From CAZFER01 sp964517495 (GTDB lineage Bacteria; Hinthialibacterota; Hinthialibacteria; Hinthialibacterales; Hinthialibacteraceae), in the NCBI GenBank assembly GCA_964517495.1, contig CAZFER010000004.1, positions 92,236-156,235 on the forward strand: 64,000 bases of DNA, in the 5' to 3' direction. A program made the translations under genes and the position numbers. Positions 17,375 through 25,451 of this stretch are shown here, piece after piece; the stretch's first letter is position 1, and each line of letters begins with the position of its first letter. The notes under the pieces are model-generated. The model had not been told where the DNA came from. It ran no database searches and was given only the letters and a program-made list of their open reading frames with translations.

Positions 17375-17420
17375 CTTTAATCCCCTCCTAACCTCTCCCA
17401 TTTCATTGGGGGAGGAATAG
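17375..17420 (-). repeat. 46-bp palindromic repeat, copy C
   Basis: This is the inverted copy of 15219-15264 with two mismatches. Its CTCTCCCA/TGGGGGAG hairpin is slightly imperfect, suggesting some decay relative to copy A. Confidence 0.85.
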
Positions 17421-17493
17421 TGGGGCCAATGATATGTTTTTCATCCCTTACCATTTCATATGGCTGACATGTTATGATTTAAAAGGAGAAATT

Positions 17494-18051
17494 TTGAAGC
17501 GAGCCTTTACATTAATCGAATTGTTAATTGTTGTAGCGATCATCGGGATTTTAGCTGCCATAGCGGTACCCAATTTTTTGAATGCCCAAATCAGGGCAAA
17601 AGTGGTAAGAGCACAGGCCGGAGAGAAAACCTTCGCCGAAGCCAATATGATGTATAAACTGGATCATGGGGCATTTATGCCCCATTTTTCAGCTCATCCG
17701 GCGTGGCAAAACAAATTCTTGACCACTCCCATTTCATATATCTCCTCAACAGGGGCGCTACAAGACCCGTTTCAAAAAAGGGGCGGTGATTCGCAAACCA
17801 ACCGATGGGCACACGGTGAATTGCACCAGGATCCCGTTCGCAATCATCCCAATTTGGTCACTCAATATTTCAGGAATGTCGAAGGTTGGGAAAAACCACT
17901 GGCCAATAATCCCGATGAAGCCTATGTCATCATTTCCGCAGGGCCAGATGGTGCGTTCAGCCTTTTTCAAAACGGCAAATTCGGCCATCCCTTATATGCT
18001 TCCAGCAACGGTCTGGTGAGCTATGGCGATATTGTCCGTTTGGGATTTTAA
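17494..18051 (+). CDS. GspG-like type II pseudopilin/prepilin
   Basis: The best start is a TTG at 17494, 5 nt after GGAG. It gives a four-residue leader LKRA and then FTLIELLIVVAIIGILAAI, the class III prepilin signal, here cleaved after Ala. An in-frame ATG at 17434 would add an implausible hydrophobic extension. The mature part of about 180 residues has YVIISAGPDGAFSLF near the end and closes with SSNGLVSYGDIVRLGF, the same ending as the pseudopilin at 13.4 kb. Such proteins are fed into type II secretion-like pseudopili. It is followed tail-to-tail by the FAD oxidoreductase gene. Confidence 0.9.
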   Translation: MKRAFTLIELLIVVAIIGILAAIAVPNFLNAQIRAKVVRAQAGEKTFAEANMMYKLDHGAFMPHFSAHPAWQNKFLTTPISYISSTGALQDPFQKRGGDSQTNRWAHGELHQDPVRNHPNLVTQYFRNVEGWEKPLANNPDEAYVIISAGPDGAFSLFQNGKFGHPLYASSNGLVSYGDIVRLGF

Positions 18052-18071
18052 CGAATTGTTTTGCAGTGCAT

Positions 18072-20141
18072 TTATTCAGCAAGCCATTGCACTGCATCGG
18101 CAATAACATAACCGTTTGTCCCTTGGGCTTTGACTTCCACATCCGCTGGCTTGTCCGATGTAAAAGGAAACACGCCTAATGTTGTAAATAGATCATCATG
18201 CTCAGGTGTCTTCTTTTGATTGACGATAACCCGAGTGCTTCCTTTGGCGTGATGGACAATCACTGGTACATTATCCGCTCGATTGCCATGTGCTGAATAT
18301 GCAAACCTCACTTCATATTTCCCATCGTCTAGTTTGGCAGAAAAGCGAACAATTTTGTTTTCTTTGTCGCTATTACCATCATGCAAATAACCCGATTCAA
18401 CAAAGGGTTTGGCGGATGAACTTACCTGCCAGGCGCCTGCCACTTCAGCCGCTTTATTATCGACAACTGTACCTTTTAAATCACGTGTATTGATCTGGCC
18501 TGAAACCTGGTAGGTTAACACTTGCCCATCGGCTAAAAGCTGCTTTTCAAGTGTCTGAAATGGGACATCCTGAACCGAACGATTCTGCTTAATCGCCAAA
18601 CTGGCAGCCGTTGCGGCTGATTGCCCCAGGATCATGAATACAGGTTCCATTCGAATCGAACCAAATGCAATATGGCTGGAAGAGACACAAACCGGAACCA
18701 GCAGGTTTTGACATTGTTCTTTTTTAGGTGTAATGGTTCCATAGGCAATTTCATACGGCCGGGGTGTTCTAACACCGATATCTCCTTCATTTTGAACATA
18801 CCCATCCGGTTTGACATAACGCTGTACATTATGCGAATCCATGGTGTACGAGCCCATGCCAATCGATTCCGGTGTCTCACGCCGGTCCAGGCAATCATGC
18901 TCGGTCATCACATATTCACCAATCATCCTGCGTGCTTCTCGCACATAAATTTGATGCGGCCAATTTCCATTGTCTGTAAATTCATCCTTGGCCAATCCCC
19001 ATCGATTCATTTCGTTTTGAATTTTATCCGGAACCCGTGGATCATGGGCAATGAAATACATTAATCCTTTTTGATAGATCTCATGTTCCTTAATGATTTC
19101 CCGCCGCCGTTCATAGGATCCTTCGGGATAATCGTAGTTATAACCAATGTTATCGGTGCTGAAGGGACCATGATTATTGGTATCTGTTTTATGGTTGGGA
19201 ATCGGATCAAACTTATAAAAATAGTCCCGTCGGCCCGTATCAAACATCCGTATGAGCAATTCATACTGATAAGGATCATATCTCTCCGGCTTGGGGAACG
19301 GCACTTGATTTTCCTCATGATCCGTCAAGCACATGCGGAAGCAATAAGCCTGGATTCGGTGATCACCTTCGCCTTTTTTACCCGGATGCTCAGCACTCAC
19401 ACGAGGTAAAAGGCCACTGCTGGGATCGCCTGGAACCACATACGGGGACATATCACTCTTAAACCAATGGCTATGGTGAAGCACTCCGGTTTGCACCCCA
19501 TTCCAGGTTTCACCATAAACCGAATTCGCTTCGCGTCCCACATGATAATCCACCCCCGCGGTGGCCATTAAATCGCCTTCATACGTGGCATCAATAAACA
19601 TTTTGCCCGTGTAGGTTTTACCGGAAAGCATGGTGATGGATCGAATGCGGCCATCCTTGACCTTAACACCCTTGCCCGGCGTGCGGTTTAGCCATTCATC
19701 CCGATGCACGGGGATATCATAGTCCGCAATAAAATCTTCAAATACCTGTTCCGCCACATGAGGTTCAAAAATCCACATGGTGCGTTTATCGCCATCAATT
19801 GCCGGTGTCCCCTGGCCTCGATTTCCATATTCACTGCGTTTTTGCCATTTCCAGGCTGCTGTGTTTTGATAATGCATATATACGCGATGGTAAAATTCCC
19901 GGCTAAGCCCACCAATCACTTCTTTATTGCCGGTATCCGTAAATCCAAGCCCCCCGCTGGAAAGCCCACCCAAATGTTGATCCGGACACACAATAACGGT
20001 TGAATGCCCCATCTTTTTCGCTTGCACGGCTGCTATCACTCCAGCAGAGGTTCCTCCATAAACCACAATGTCATAGTTTCCCTGGGCCGATGTTTGAATG
20101 CAAAATGCAAATATTATCACGATGGCAAATAAATGTTTCAT
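18072..20141 (-). CDS. Secreted FAD-dependent oxidoreductase with golvesin-like C-terminal domain
   Basis: This 689-residue protein has a signal peptide (HLFAIVIIFAFCIQTSAQG) directly followed by the FAD-binding strand YDIVVYGGTSAGVIAAVQA, with GGLSSGGLGFTDTGN and MFIDATYEGDLMATAGVDY further on. This is the FAD_oxidored (PF12831) layout common in secreted proteins of Planctomycetes, Verrucomicrobia and Lentisphaerae. The last 120 residues (about 566-688: GYLHDGN, YEVRFAYSAHGNRADNVPV, GYVIADAVQWLAE) look like the golvesin/Xly carbohydrate-binding-type beta-sandwich. It probably oxidises a sugar or sugar derivative outside the cytoplasm. The divergent isomerase gene suggests a shared sugar pathway. 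Specificity is unknown. Confidence 0.85.
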   Translation of the reverse strand: MKHLFAIVIIFAFCIQTSAQGNYDIVVYGGTSAGVIAAVQAKKMGHSTVIVCPDQHLGGLSSGGLGFTDTGNKEVIGGLSREFYHRVYMHYQNTAAWKWQKRSEYGNRGQGTPAIDGDKRTMWIFEPHVAEQVFEDFIADYDIPVHRDEWLNRTPGKGVKVKDGRIRSITMLSGKTYTGKMFIDATYEGDLMATAGVDYHVGREANSVYGETWNGVQTGVLHHSHWFKSDMSPYVVPGDPSSGLLPRVSAEHPGKKGEGDHRIQAYCFRMCLTDHEENQVPFPKPERYDPYQYELLIRMFDTGRRDYFYKFDPIPNHKTDTNNHGPFSTDNIGYNYDYPEGSYERRREIIKEHEIYQKGLMYFIAHDPRVPDKIQNEMNRWGLAKDEFTDNGNWPHQIYVREARRMIGEYVMTEHDCLDRRETPESIGMGSYTMDSHNVQRYVKPDGYVQNEGDIGVRTPRPYEIAYGTITPKKEQCQNLLVPVCVSSSHIAFGSIRMEPVFMILGQSAATAASLAIKQNRSVQDVPFQTLEKQLLADGQVLTYQVSGQINTRDLKGTVVDNKAAEVAGAWQVSSSAKPFVESGYLHDGNSDKENKIVRFSAKLDDGKYEVRFAYSAHGNRADNVPVIVHHAKGSTRVIVNQKKTPEHDDLFTTLGVFPFTSDKPADVEVKAQGTNGYVIADAVQWLAE

Positions 20142-20176
20142 GAATAACTCCTACTCAGCATTACTATCATTCTATT

Positions 20177-20205
20177 TTTCCAACACTATACTTAAACTGT
20201 ATAAT
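20177..20205 (+). promoter_or_regulatory. Sigma-70-type promoter of the TIM-barrel isomerase gene
   Basis: TTTCCA (20177-20182) and a perfect TATAAT (20200-20205) are separated by 17 bp. The start site near 20212 would leave about a 50-nt leader before the ATG at 20263, supporting that start. Confidence 0.6.
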
Positions 20206-20262
20206 ATTTGGGAGGGTAATCATAGGGAGATATTCGGCAAAATATGGGGCTGCAGTTTAAAT

Positions 20263-21120
20263 ATGATTTTTGGCTTTAACGTCTATGAAAAACCGGTTGA
20301 AGAATATTTCAACTACGCCAAAACGCACAACCTGCGTCATTTGGAAATCGATCTCATCAAAGACCACTCCACCCCACAAACTTTTACAGAAAAACGAATT
20401 GAAACCATCCGCAAATTTTGTTCAGAGCATGCCATTGATGTTAGTTTACACTTACCTTATACCCTAAACCTTGCTGAACGCATTCGTTTCTTGAGAAAAT
20501 CGAACATTGCATTCATAAAAAAATGTTTATCGATTGCCCAACGACTTCATTCGCTTCATGTCACCTGCCATTTAGGCCAATTTTCCGGGATCGTTTCCTG
20601 GCCCTGGCTGCGAAAGCAAATGCTGGATAAAGTGGTTGCCAGTTTAAATGAAATTCTGGTTTTCTGCGAAGAATGCAAAATTCCCCTGGCTCTCGAAAAT
20701 GCCGTATCACTCATCCAGGGAACCGATCAACACTTCCTGGGTGATTCGGTTGAAGATTTTGTATACCTTTTTGAAAAAATCGATTCGCAATGGCTGAAGT
20801 TCTGCCTTGATATAGGACACGCAAACACCAATGACGGCGCAATCGCCTATATAGAAAATTTCACTGATAAATTGATTAACGTCCATTTCCATGATAATCA
20901 AGGACGGTTCGATGATCACCAATCCATTGGCGAAGGCACCGTTCCCTGGCTGGAAATCACCACAAAGTTAAAAGCGATCAACTACCACGGCCCCTTTATA
21001 TCTGAATGCTTCCATATAGAGCCTCATTCCGCCGCTCAACAGTTTAAAGAGATCATGGACAGTGTGATTCTTACGCACCACCCATATAGTCAAAACGTAA
21101 TTTGGATTGAAAATCATTGA
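20263..21120 (+). CDS. Sugar phosphate isomerase/epimerase-like TIM barrel
   Basis: This 285-residue protein belongs to the xylose isomerase-like TIM-barrel (AP endonuclease family 2) group. Metal-site features are visible: HLPYTLNLA, HVTCHLGQFSG, LALENAV (Glu ligand), FCLDIGHANTND (Asp and His ligands), VHFHDNQGRFDDHQSIGEGTVPW, and the final FISECFH Glu. It probably isomerises or epimerises a sugar or keto-sugar. The ATG at 20263 is chosen because the promoter lies just upstream, and longer in-frame starts would overlap the divergent oxidoreductase gene. Its 3' end overlaps the convergent sensor gene by 50 bp. Confidence 0.85.
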   Translation: MIFGFNVYEKPVEEYFNYAKTHNLRHLEIDLIKDHSTPQTFTEKRIETIRKFCSEHAIDVSLHLPYTLNLAERIRFLRKSNIAFIKKCLSIAQRLHSLHVTCHLGQFSGIVSWPWLRKQMLDKVVASLNEILVFCEECKIPLALENAVSLIQGTDQHFLGDSVEDFVYLFEKIDSQWLKFCLDIGHANTNDGAIAYIENFTDKLINVHFHDNQGRFDDHQSIGEGTVPWLEITTKLKAINYHGPFISECFHIEPHSAAQQFKEIMDSVILTHHPYSQNVIWIENH

Positions 21121-23986
21121 TCAGCGAAAAAGTCTTTTTCAGCATTATGTGTTCAATATTGGTAAGCGATTTGGGATTAATATAATTATCCGGTTGCTCA
21201 TTATTATTGATGAGCATGGCCTGATGTTTAAACCGAATCTGCATCATCAAATGATAAGCCTGTACGGCATTCTCATAACTGTTTTTAGTAAGAAGATCCT
21301 TTTCATAAATGCGTTGCAGTCGTTCAAGGGTATTGGTTTCAGTAAAATGTTGCTGAATCGCATAAATTCGTGCAAAATCAACAATGGGAATCATGGCCTC
21401 TTTGATATCAAACGTTTCAGGATGCTGCCCTTCTTTCGACTTCAATACAATATTGCCAAAAAATCCCAAAGGCGCCTTAAATAAAAGTGTATTGGCCGCC
21501 AGATGTTGATAGAACGCTGCTTTCCCCTCGCTGACCTCATGAATATAGCTGGATAACTGCTCGATTAAATGTTCATCACCAAATAAAAAACGGTAATCAA
21601 AAAAGATTTTTACATCCAGCAAATCTTCTGGCTCCGCCTTGGTGATCCAATCCCTGAAATACGATTTCCATTGAGAGATCGGTTGGCACCACTGGGGATT
21701 CATTGCCATCACATTCCCCTTGCACAAGGCATAGCCGGCTTGAGCCAGGTTGTGGCAAACTTTTTCACCTAATTCCAGAAAATATTGTTGCATTTGCTCT
21801 GCTTCATGTTGGGGAACATCTTCGAAAATGATGGCATTGTCCTGATCGGTCATCAATGTTTGTTCTTCCCGGCCTTCGCTGCCTAGCGCCATAAAAGCGA
21901 ACGGCACCGGCGGTGGCCCCATTTCTTCCAGGGTTAATTGGAGAAGGTTATTGGTGATGGTGTCCGATACCGTGGTAATGATACGCGTTATATTCTTGGC
22001 GTTTGCTCCACTATCAATAAGCCCCTTCACCAGGCGGGGTACCCGTTCATGCGCTTCGATCATTTCATCCAGACTGGTGGCGCTCTGGATCTGCTGCAAT
22101 AAAATCGCCGATGAATAACGATGCACCTGAAGCAGTTCTTTACCCGTAATCATACTGATGATGGCGCCGGTATGGTCTTTTACCGCCAAATGCCGGATAT
22201 TCTTCTCTTGCATCAACATCGCCGCTTCAAAGACAAGCGCATGGTCAGAAATCGTAATCAAAGGCGCACTCATAATTTCATAAACCGGCCGATCCACATC
22301 GATCGCTTCCGCGACCACCCGCTTGCGAATATCCCGGTCAGTTACAATCCCCAGGTACTCTCCATTCTCCGACTTGATCAATATCGCCGTGGATTTTCGT
22401 TTTGACATAATTTCCGCCGCGCGTCGAATGGGTTGGTTCATCTCACAGTCAACCAGTTCACGCAGCGAATGGCGAATAGGCTGATTCAAATAAAGCAAAG
22501 CAGTCTGCAACTCAACAATTAAATCTTCGCGTTCCTCTTCCGTTTTTTTCTGCGCGGTGATGTCTTCAATAATCGCATCATAAAACTGAGGGTAATCATT
22601 TTCATCTTTAATCAACACCGCTGATATCGAAACGATCGGCACTCGCCCGTCTTTTATACGCAATCGCAGGATACGGTTTCGTACCGATCCACGTTTATTG
22701 AGTTCATCCAAAAACTGCTCGTATTCATCTTCATCATGGATAAAGGTTTGCATGGGAACCGAAAGCACATCCTGTTTGTCTTCACAACCAAAGATGGAAA
22801 CTGCCGCTGGGTTCGCTTCCAACACCTGCCCTTTTCTCCCCAGGGCAGTTCGAATCACGCCAGCGCTGATATTATTCGTCAAGGTTTCATATTTTTCCTG
22901 GCTTTCACCCAATTCATCCTTTAACTTTTGGTGAAACTCCATATCCTTGGCGATCATGACGATGGTGTTTTTCCCTTCAAAAACCATTTTCGATGTTGAA
23001 AGCAATACTTGAATTGGATTATCGTCTTTATCGCGAAGTTGGGCTGGATATTGGGCCGGTACGGCTTTTCCTTCAAGAAAATCGTTCCAATAGGTATTGT
23101 TGGATTGATCCCTCATGATTTGCTCGATCGGTTTGTTGATTAACTCACCCGCTTGGTATCCCAGCATATCCAGCGCCTTTTGGTTTGAATAAAACACCTT
23201 CCCGTTAATAATCATCAGCAAGCCTTCGGTTGCGGCTTCGACCAGTGTTTTGTATTTTTCGTGTGAAAGGCGAAGATTGCTTTCCGCCTGCCGCCGGCGT
23301 TTCTCAATGGTTAAGCTTTGCCAGGTAATAAACAACAATAAAAGCGTTATAACAATCGTTATCCCCCCGGAAATTAGGATCAACCGATGAGTTATTCGGG
23401 CAATTTCTTCTTTAACATCTTCGATATAGATTCCTGTCCCGATAATCCATCCCCACGGCTCAAATCCTTTCACGTAGGAAAGTTTGGGAACAATCCGGCT
23501 TTCATCATCCTTCCATTGCCACATATAATTGACATACCCGTGGTTGGATTCGCGCACCACCTTCACAAATTCACTAAACAGTTTTTTGCCGGTTGGGTCC
23601 TCATAATCCGCCACATTTTTACCATTTAAATCAGGCCGGTAGGGATGCATAATCATCCGCGGTTCCATATCGGTGATCCAAAAGTAATCTTTTCGCTCAT
23701 CTCCATACCGCAAAAATTGAATACGATCGATCGCCCGTTGCTGAGCTTCCTCCCGCGTCAATTTCCCCTCTCGTTCTTCCGCTTCCAACTCGGCCAATAC
23801 GCTCCATGCCGATTGGGTTAACTCACGAATCATCTCTCGCTTGCGCTCAAGAATCGCTTCCTCAAATGCAGGAATCAAAATAAAGAAGAGCGTTAAGATA
23901 AACAAACAGATCGTTAGTAAGGTAGGAAGAATAATACGCGTAAAAAAACCACTATGGTTGGACGGCTGAACATGCGGCTCACTCAT
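21071..23986 (-). CDS. Multidomain membrane sensor: Cache, two PAS, CBS pair, DUF294 nucleotidyltransferase
   Basis: This 971-residue protein has a transmembrane helix at about 18-40, a periplasmic single Cache-like domain at about 42-195 (KDYFWITDMEPRMIMHPY, then GFEPWGWIIGTGIYI), and a second helix at about 203-222. Two PAS domains follow (about 244-360 and 368-490), then a CBS pair (STAILIKSENGEYLGIVTDRDIRKR, NIRHLAVKDHTG). Next comes a DUF294 nucleotidyltransferase with ALGSEGREEQTLMTDQDNAIIF, the GSxxRxExxxxTDxD active-site pattern. The DUF294 C-terminal helical domain ends it. CBS-DUF294 proteins resemble GlnD uridylyltransferase and are thought to be signalling nucleotidyltransferases. 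There is no kinase or cyclase domain, so the output must be nucleotidyl transfer or protein contact. The ligand and target are unknown. Confidence 0.9.
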   Translation of the reverse strand: MSEPHVQPSNHSGFFTRIILPTLLTICLFILTLFFILIPAFEEAILERKREMIRELTQSAWSVLAELEAEEREGKLTREEAQQRAIDRIQFLRYGDERKDYFWITDMEPRMIMHPYRPDLNGKNVADYEDPTGKKLFSEFVKVVRESNHGYVNYMWQWKDDESRIVPKLSYVKGFEPWGWIIGTGIYIEDVKEEIARITHRLILISGGITIVITLLLLFITWQSLTIEKRRRQAESNLRLSHEKYKTLVEAATEGLLMIINGKVFYSNQKALDMLGYQAGELINKPIEQIMRDQSNNTYWNDFLEGKAVPAQYPAQLRDKDDNPIQVLLSTSKMVFEGKNTIVMIAKDMEFHQKLKDELGESQEKYETLTNNISAGVIRTALGRKGQVLEANPAAVSIFGCEDKQDVLSVPMQTFIHDEDEYEQFLDELNKRGSVRNRILRLRIKDGRVPIVSISAVLIKDENDYPQFYDAIIEDITAQKKTEEEREDLIVELQTALLYLNQPIRHSLRELVDCEMNQPIRRAAEIMSKRKSTAILIKSENGEYLGIVTDRDIRKRVVAEAIDVDRPVYEIMSAPLITISDHALVFEAAMLMQEKNIRHLAVKDHTGAIISMITGKELLQVHRYSSAILLQQIQSATSLDEMIEAHERVPRLVKGLIDSGANAKNITRIITTVSDTITNNLLQLTLEEMGPPPVPFAFMALGSEGREEQTLMTDQDNAIIFEDVPQHEAEQMQQYFLELGEKVCHNLAQAGYALCKGNVMAMNPQWCQPISQWKSYFRDWITKAEPEDLLDVKIFFDYRFLFGDEHLIEQLSSYIHEVSEGKAAFYQHLAANTLLFKAPLGFFGNIVLKSKEGQHPETFDIKEAMIPIVDFARIYAIQQHFTETNTLERLQRIYEKDLLTKNSYENAVQAYHLMMQIRFKHQAMLINNNEQPDNYINPKSLTNIEHIMLKKTFSLINDFQSKLRFDYMGGA

Positions 23987-24209
23987 GGCTGTCTCTTCAC
24001 AAATAGAATATATGAATCAATAAATATTCTATATCAATAACACCCTCATGCCTACGAATATGAACCTTTTAAATGATATATGTTGTGGTGGGTTTACAAC
24101 ACTCTTGATTCAATTATCCCCCAAAGCATTTTACAACGCCATATGTTTTGTTTTACAATGAAGCAATGATTATTTAACACGGTGTGATTTTTTTGAGTGG
24201 GTATAAGCA

Positions 24210-24845
24210 ATGAATTTACATAAATATCAGGAAGCACGTTCCATATTCCATGAGATGTTATCCCTTCCGGAAAATCGTGAGCCTAAGTGGCAGAAGTTTT
24301 TTACAGATTATCCATTTGTGCTTGGTAGCGCACTTCCTCTTCGATTGATGCCAAATGAAATCATTCCAATGGGAAGGGTTGGTAAATCAGAACCTGATTT
24401 TATTTTCTTTCAGAAATTTGGCGAACAGATAACCGATTGTGGTGTAATCGAATTAAAACGACCGGATTCAAGGATATTTACCTCAAAAAGAAAAGGGATA
24501 ATTCAATTACATACCGATGCTTATACAGCACTAAATCAGGCTGAAGAATATGCTGAATTATATATAAGAAATCCTAAAGAAGCCATATTCTTTGGTAACC
24601 AAATACATTTGTTTATTATAATGGGATTGTCAAAGCAATTGGCTGATCAAACAGTAAGTTACATGCTATATGATCGATTGTTGCCCAAACATTGTAGAAT
24701 AATTCCCTATGATCAAATCTTCCGATTATTTGAGTCGACATTACCGCAACAGGTTCATGTTCTTGTCTATGATCCATTTTTATTATACCCCTTAATCCGC
24801 GATTCAAAAAACACAACCTCCATACACGCATTAACTTTCATGTAG
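24210..24845 (+). CDS. Shedu-like (DUF4263) PD-(D/E)XK nuclease domain protein
   Basis: This 211-residue protein matches the pattern of the Shedu SduA C-terminal nuclease domain (DUF4263): FFTDYPFVLGS, then a short spacer, EPDFIFF with the catalytic Asp63, VIELKRPDSRIF with Glu81-x-Lys83, and a helix NQAEEYAELYI where the family has a conserved Gln. Shedu proteins are anti-phage nucleases, usually with a variable N-terminal domain of 150-200 residues. This protein is essentially the nuclease domain alone. It opens a region full of transposon remnants, as many defence genes do. A function in DNA repair or an orphan domestic role is also possible. The start is the ATG at 24210, with no strong ribosome-binding site. 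Confidence 0.7.
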   Translation: MNLHKYQEARSIFHEMLSLPENREPKWQKFFTDYPFVLGSALPLRLMPNEIIPMGRVGKSEPDFIFFQKFGEQITDCGVIELKRPDSRIFTSKRKGIIQLHTDAYTALNQAEEYAELYIRNPKEAIFFGNQIHLFIIMGLSKQLADQTVSYMLYDRLLPKHCRIIPYDQIFRLFESTLPQQVHVLVYDPFLLYPLIRDSKNTTSIHALTFM

Positions 24846-24965
24846 AATTACCCAAGCCCAGATATTCAATATCCTGAGTATCTTTAACATCCAGCCCATC
24901 CTGATTTCAGGCAATAAGGAACCTACCCCCCATTAAATACACACCCATATGTACATCTTAACCAA

Positions 24966-24997
24966 GTCTCCCCGTTGACGGGGGGATTCAGGGGAGC
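24966..24997 (+). repeat. Palindromic repeat, divergent family member
   Basis: TCTCCCC-GTTGA-CGGGGGGATTCAGGGGAG has the same hairpin plus G-rich tail architecture as the elements around the GH127 gene. It sits at the left edge of the ISKra4 transposase remnant. Confidence 0.45.
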
Positions 24998-25004
24998 TTT
25001 GGGA

Positions 25005-25352
25005 TTGTGGAGTTTGATAAAAGGGAATAAACGTAAAGCACTCGAAAAAGCGATCCGATATTTTGAACGTCACAAGAAGTGGATGGAATATGACAAGTAT
25101 TTATCCGCTGGAATGCCGGTGGCGACAGGAATGGCGGAATCAGCATGTGGCTCCGTAGTAAAAAAAAGGATGGAGAGCGAAGGCAAACGTTGGAGTTTAG
25201 ATGGAGCCGAATCCATTTTACTTTTGCGCTCCTTACAGAAGAGCAAGGATTTCATCACCTATTGGCGTTTTCACGCCTCAAATGAACGGAAGCGGCTATA
25301 CGAGAACCAACGTAAATATACCCCAATCAAACATTTATCCAAGGTCGCATGA
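25005..25352 (+). pseudogene. ISKra4-family transposase, C-terminal remnant
   Basis: About 115 codons match the C-terminal end of ISKra4-type transposases: MPVATGMAESACGSVVKKRM followed by GKRWSLDGAESILLLRSL, then FITYWRFHASNERKRLY. In complete elements the pattern (G-x-x-E-x-x-C, then the R-W-x-x-x-G-A-E block) holds the last catalytic acidic residue. The roughly 300 N-terminal residues and the terminal repeats are missing, and the fragment is fused to a palindromic repeat on its left. It is a dead insertion-sequence relic. Confidence 0.8.
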
Positions 25353-25451
25353 TTAACACCAAAAATTTACGCTCAAATGATTTACTTAAATAACGGAAAA
25401 GAGTAAAATTTAAACATGAAGGGCTAAATCTCTTAATCATTTTTGAACAAC

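Noticed and set aside
18621..19064. Plus-strand open frames opposite the FAD oxidoreductase.
   Set aside because: They show no family motif or ribosome-binding site and mirror the codon pattern of the real gene on the other strand.
20098..20262. N-terminal extension of the TIM-barrel isomerase.
   Set aside because: It overlaps the divergent oxidoreductase start and the promoter, and the family fold begins at 20263.
24975..25352. A complete small gene at the ISKra4 remnant.
   Set aside because: The first codons are the palindromic repeat and the rest is only the transposase C-terminus.
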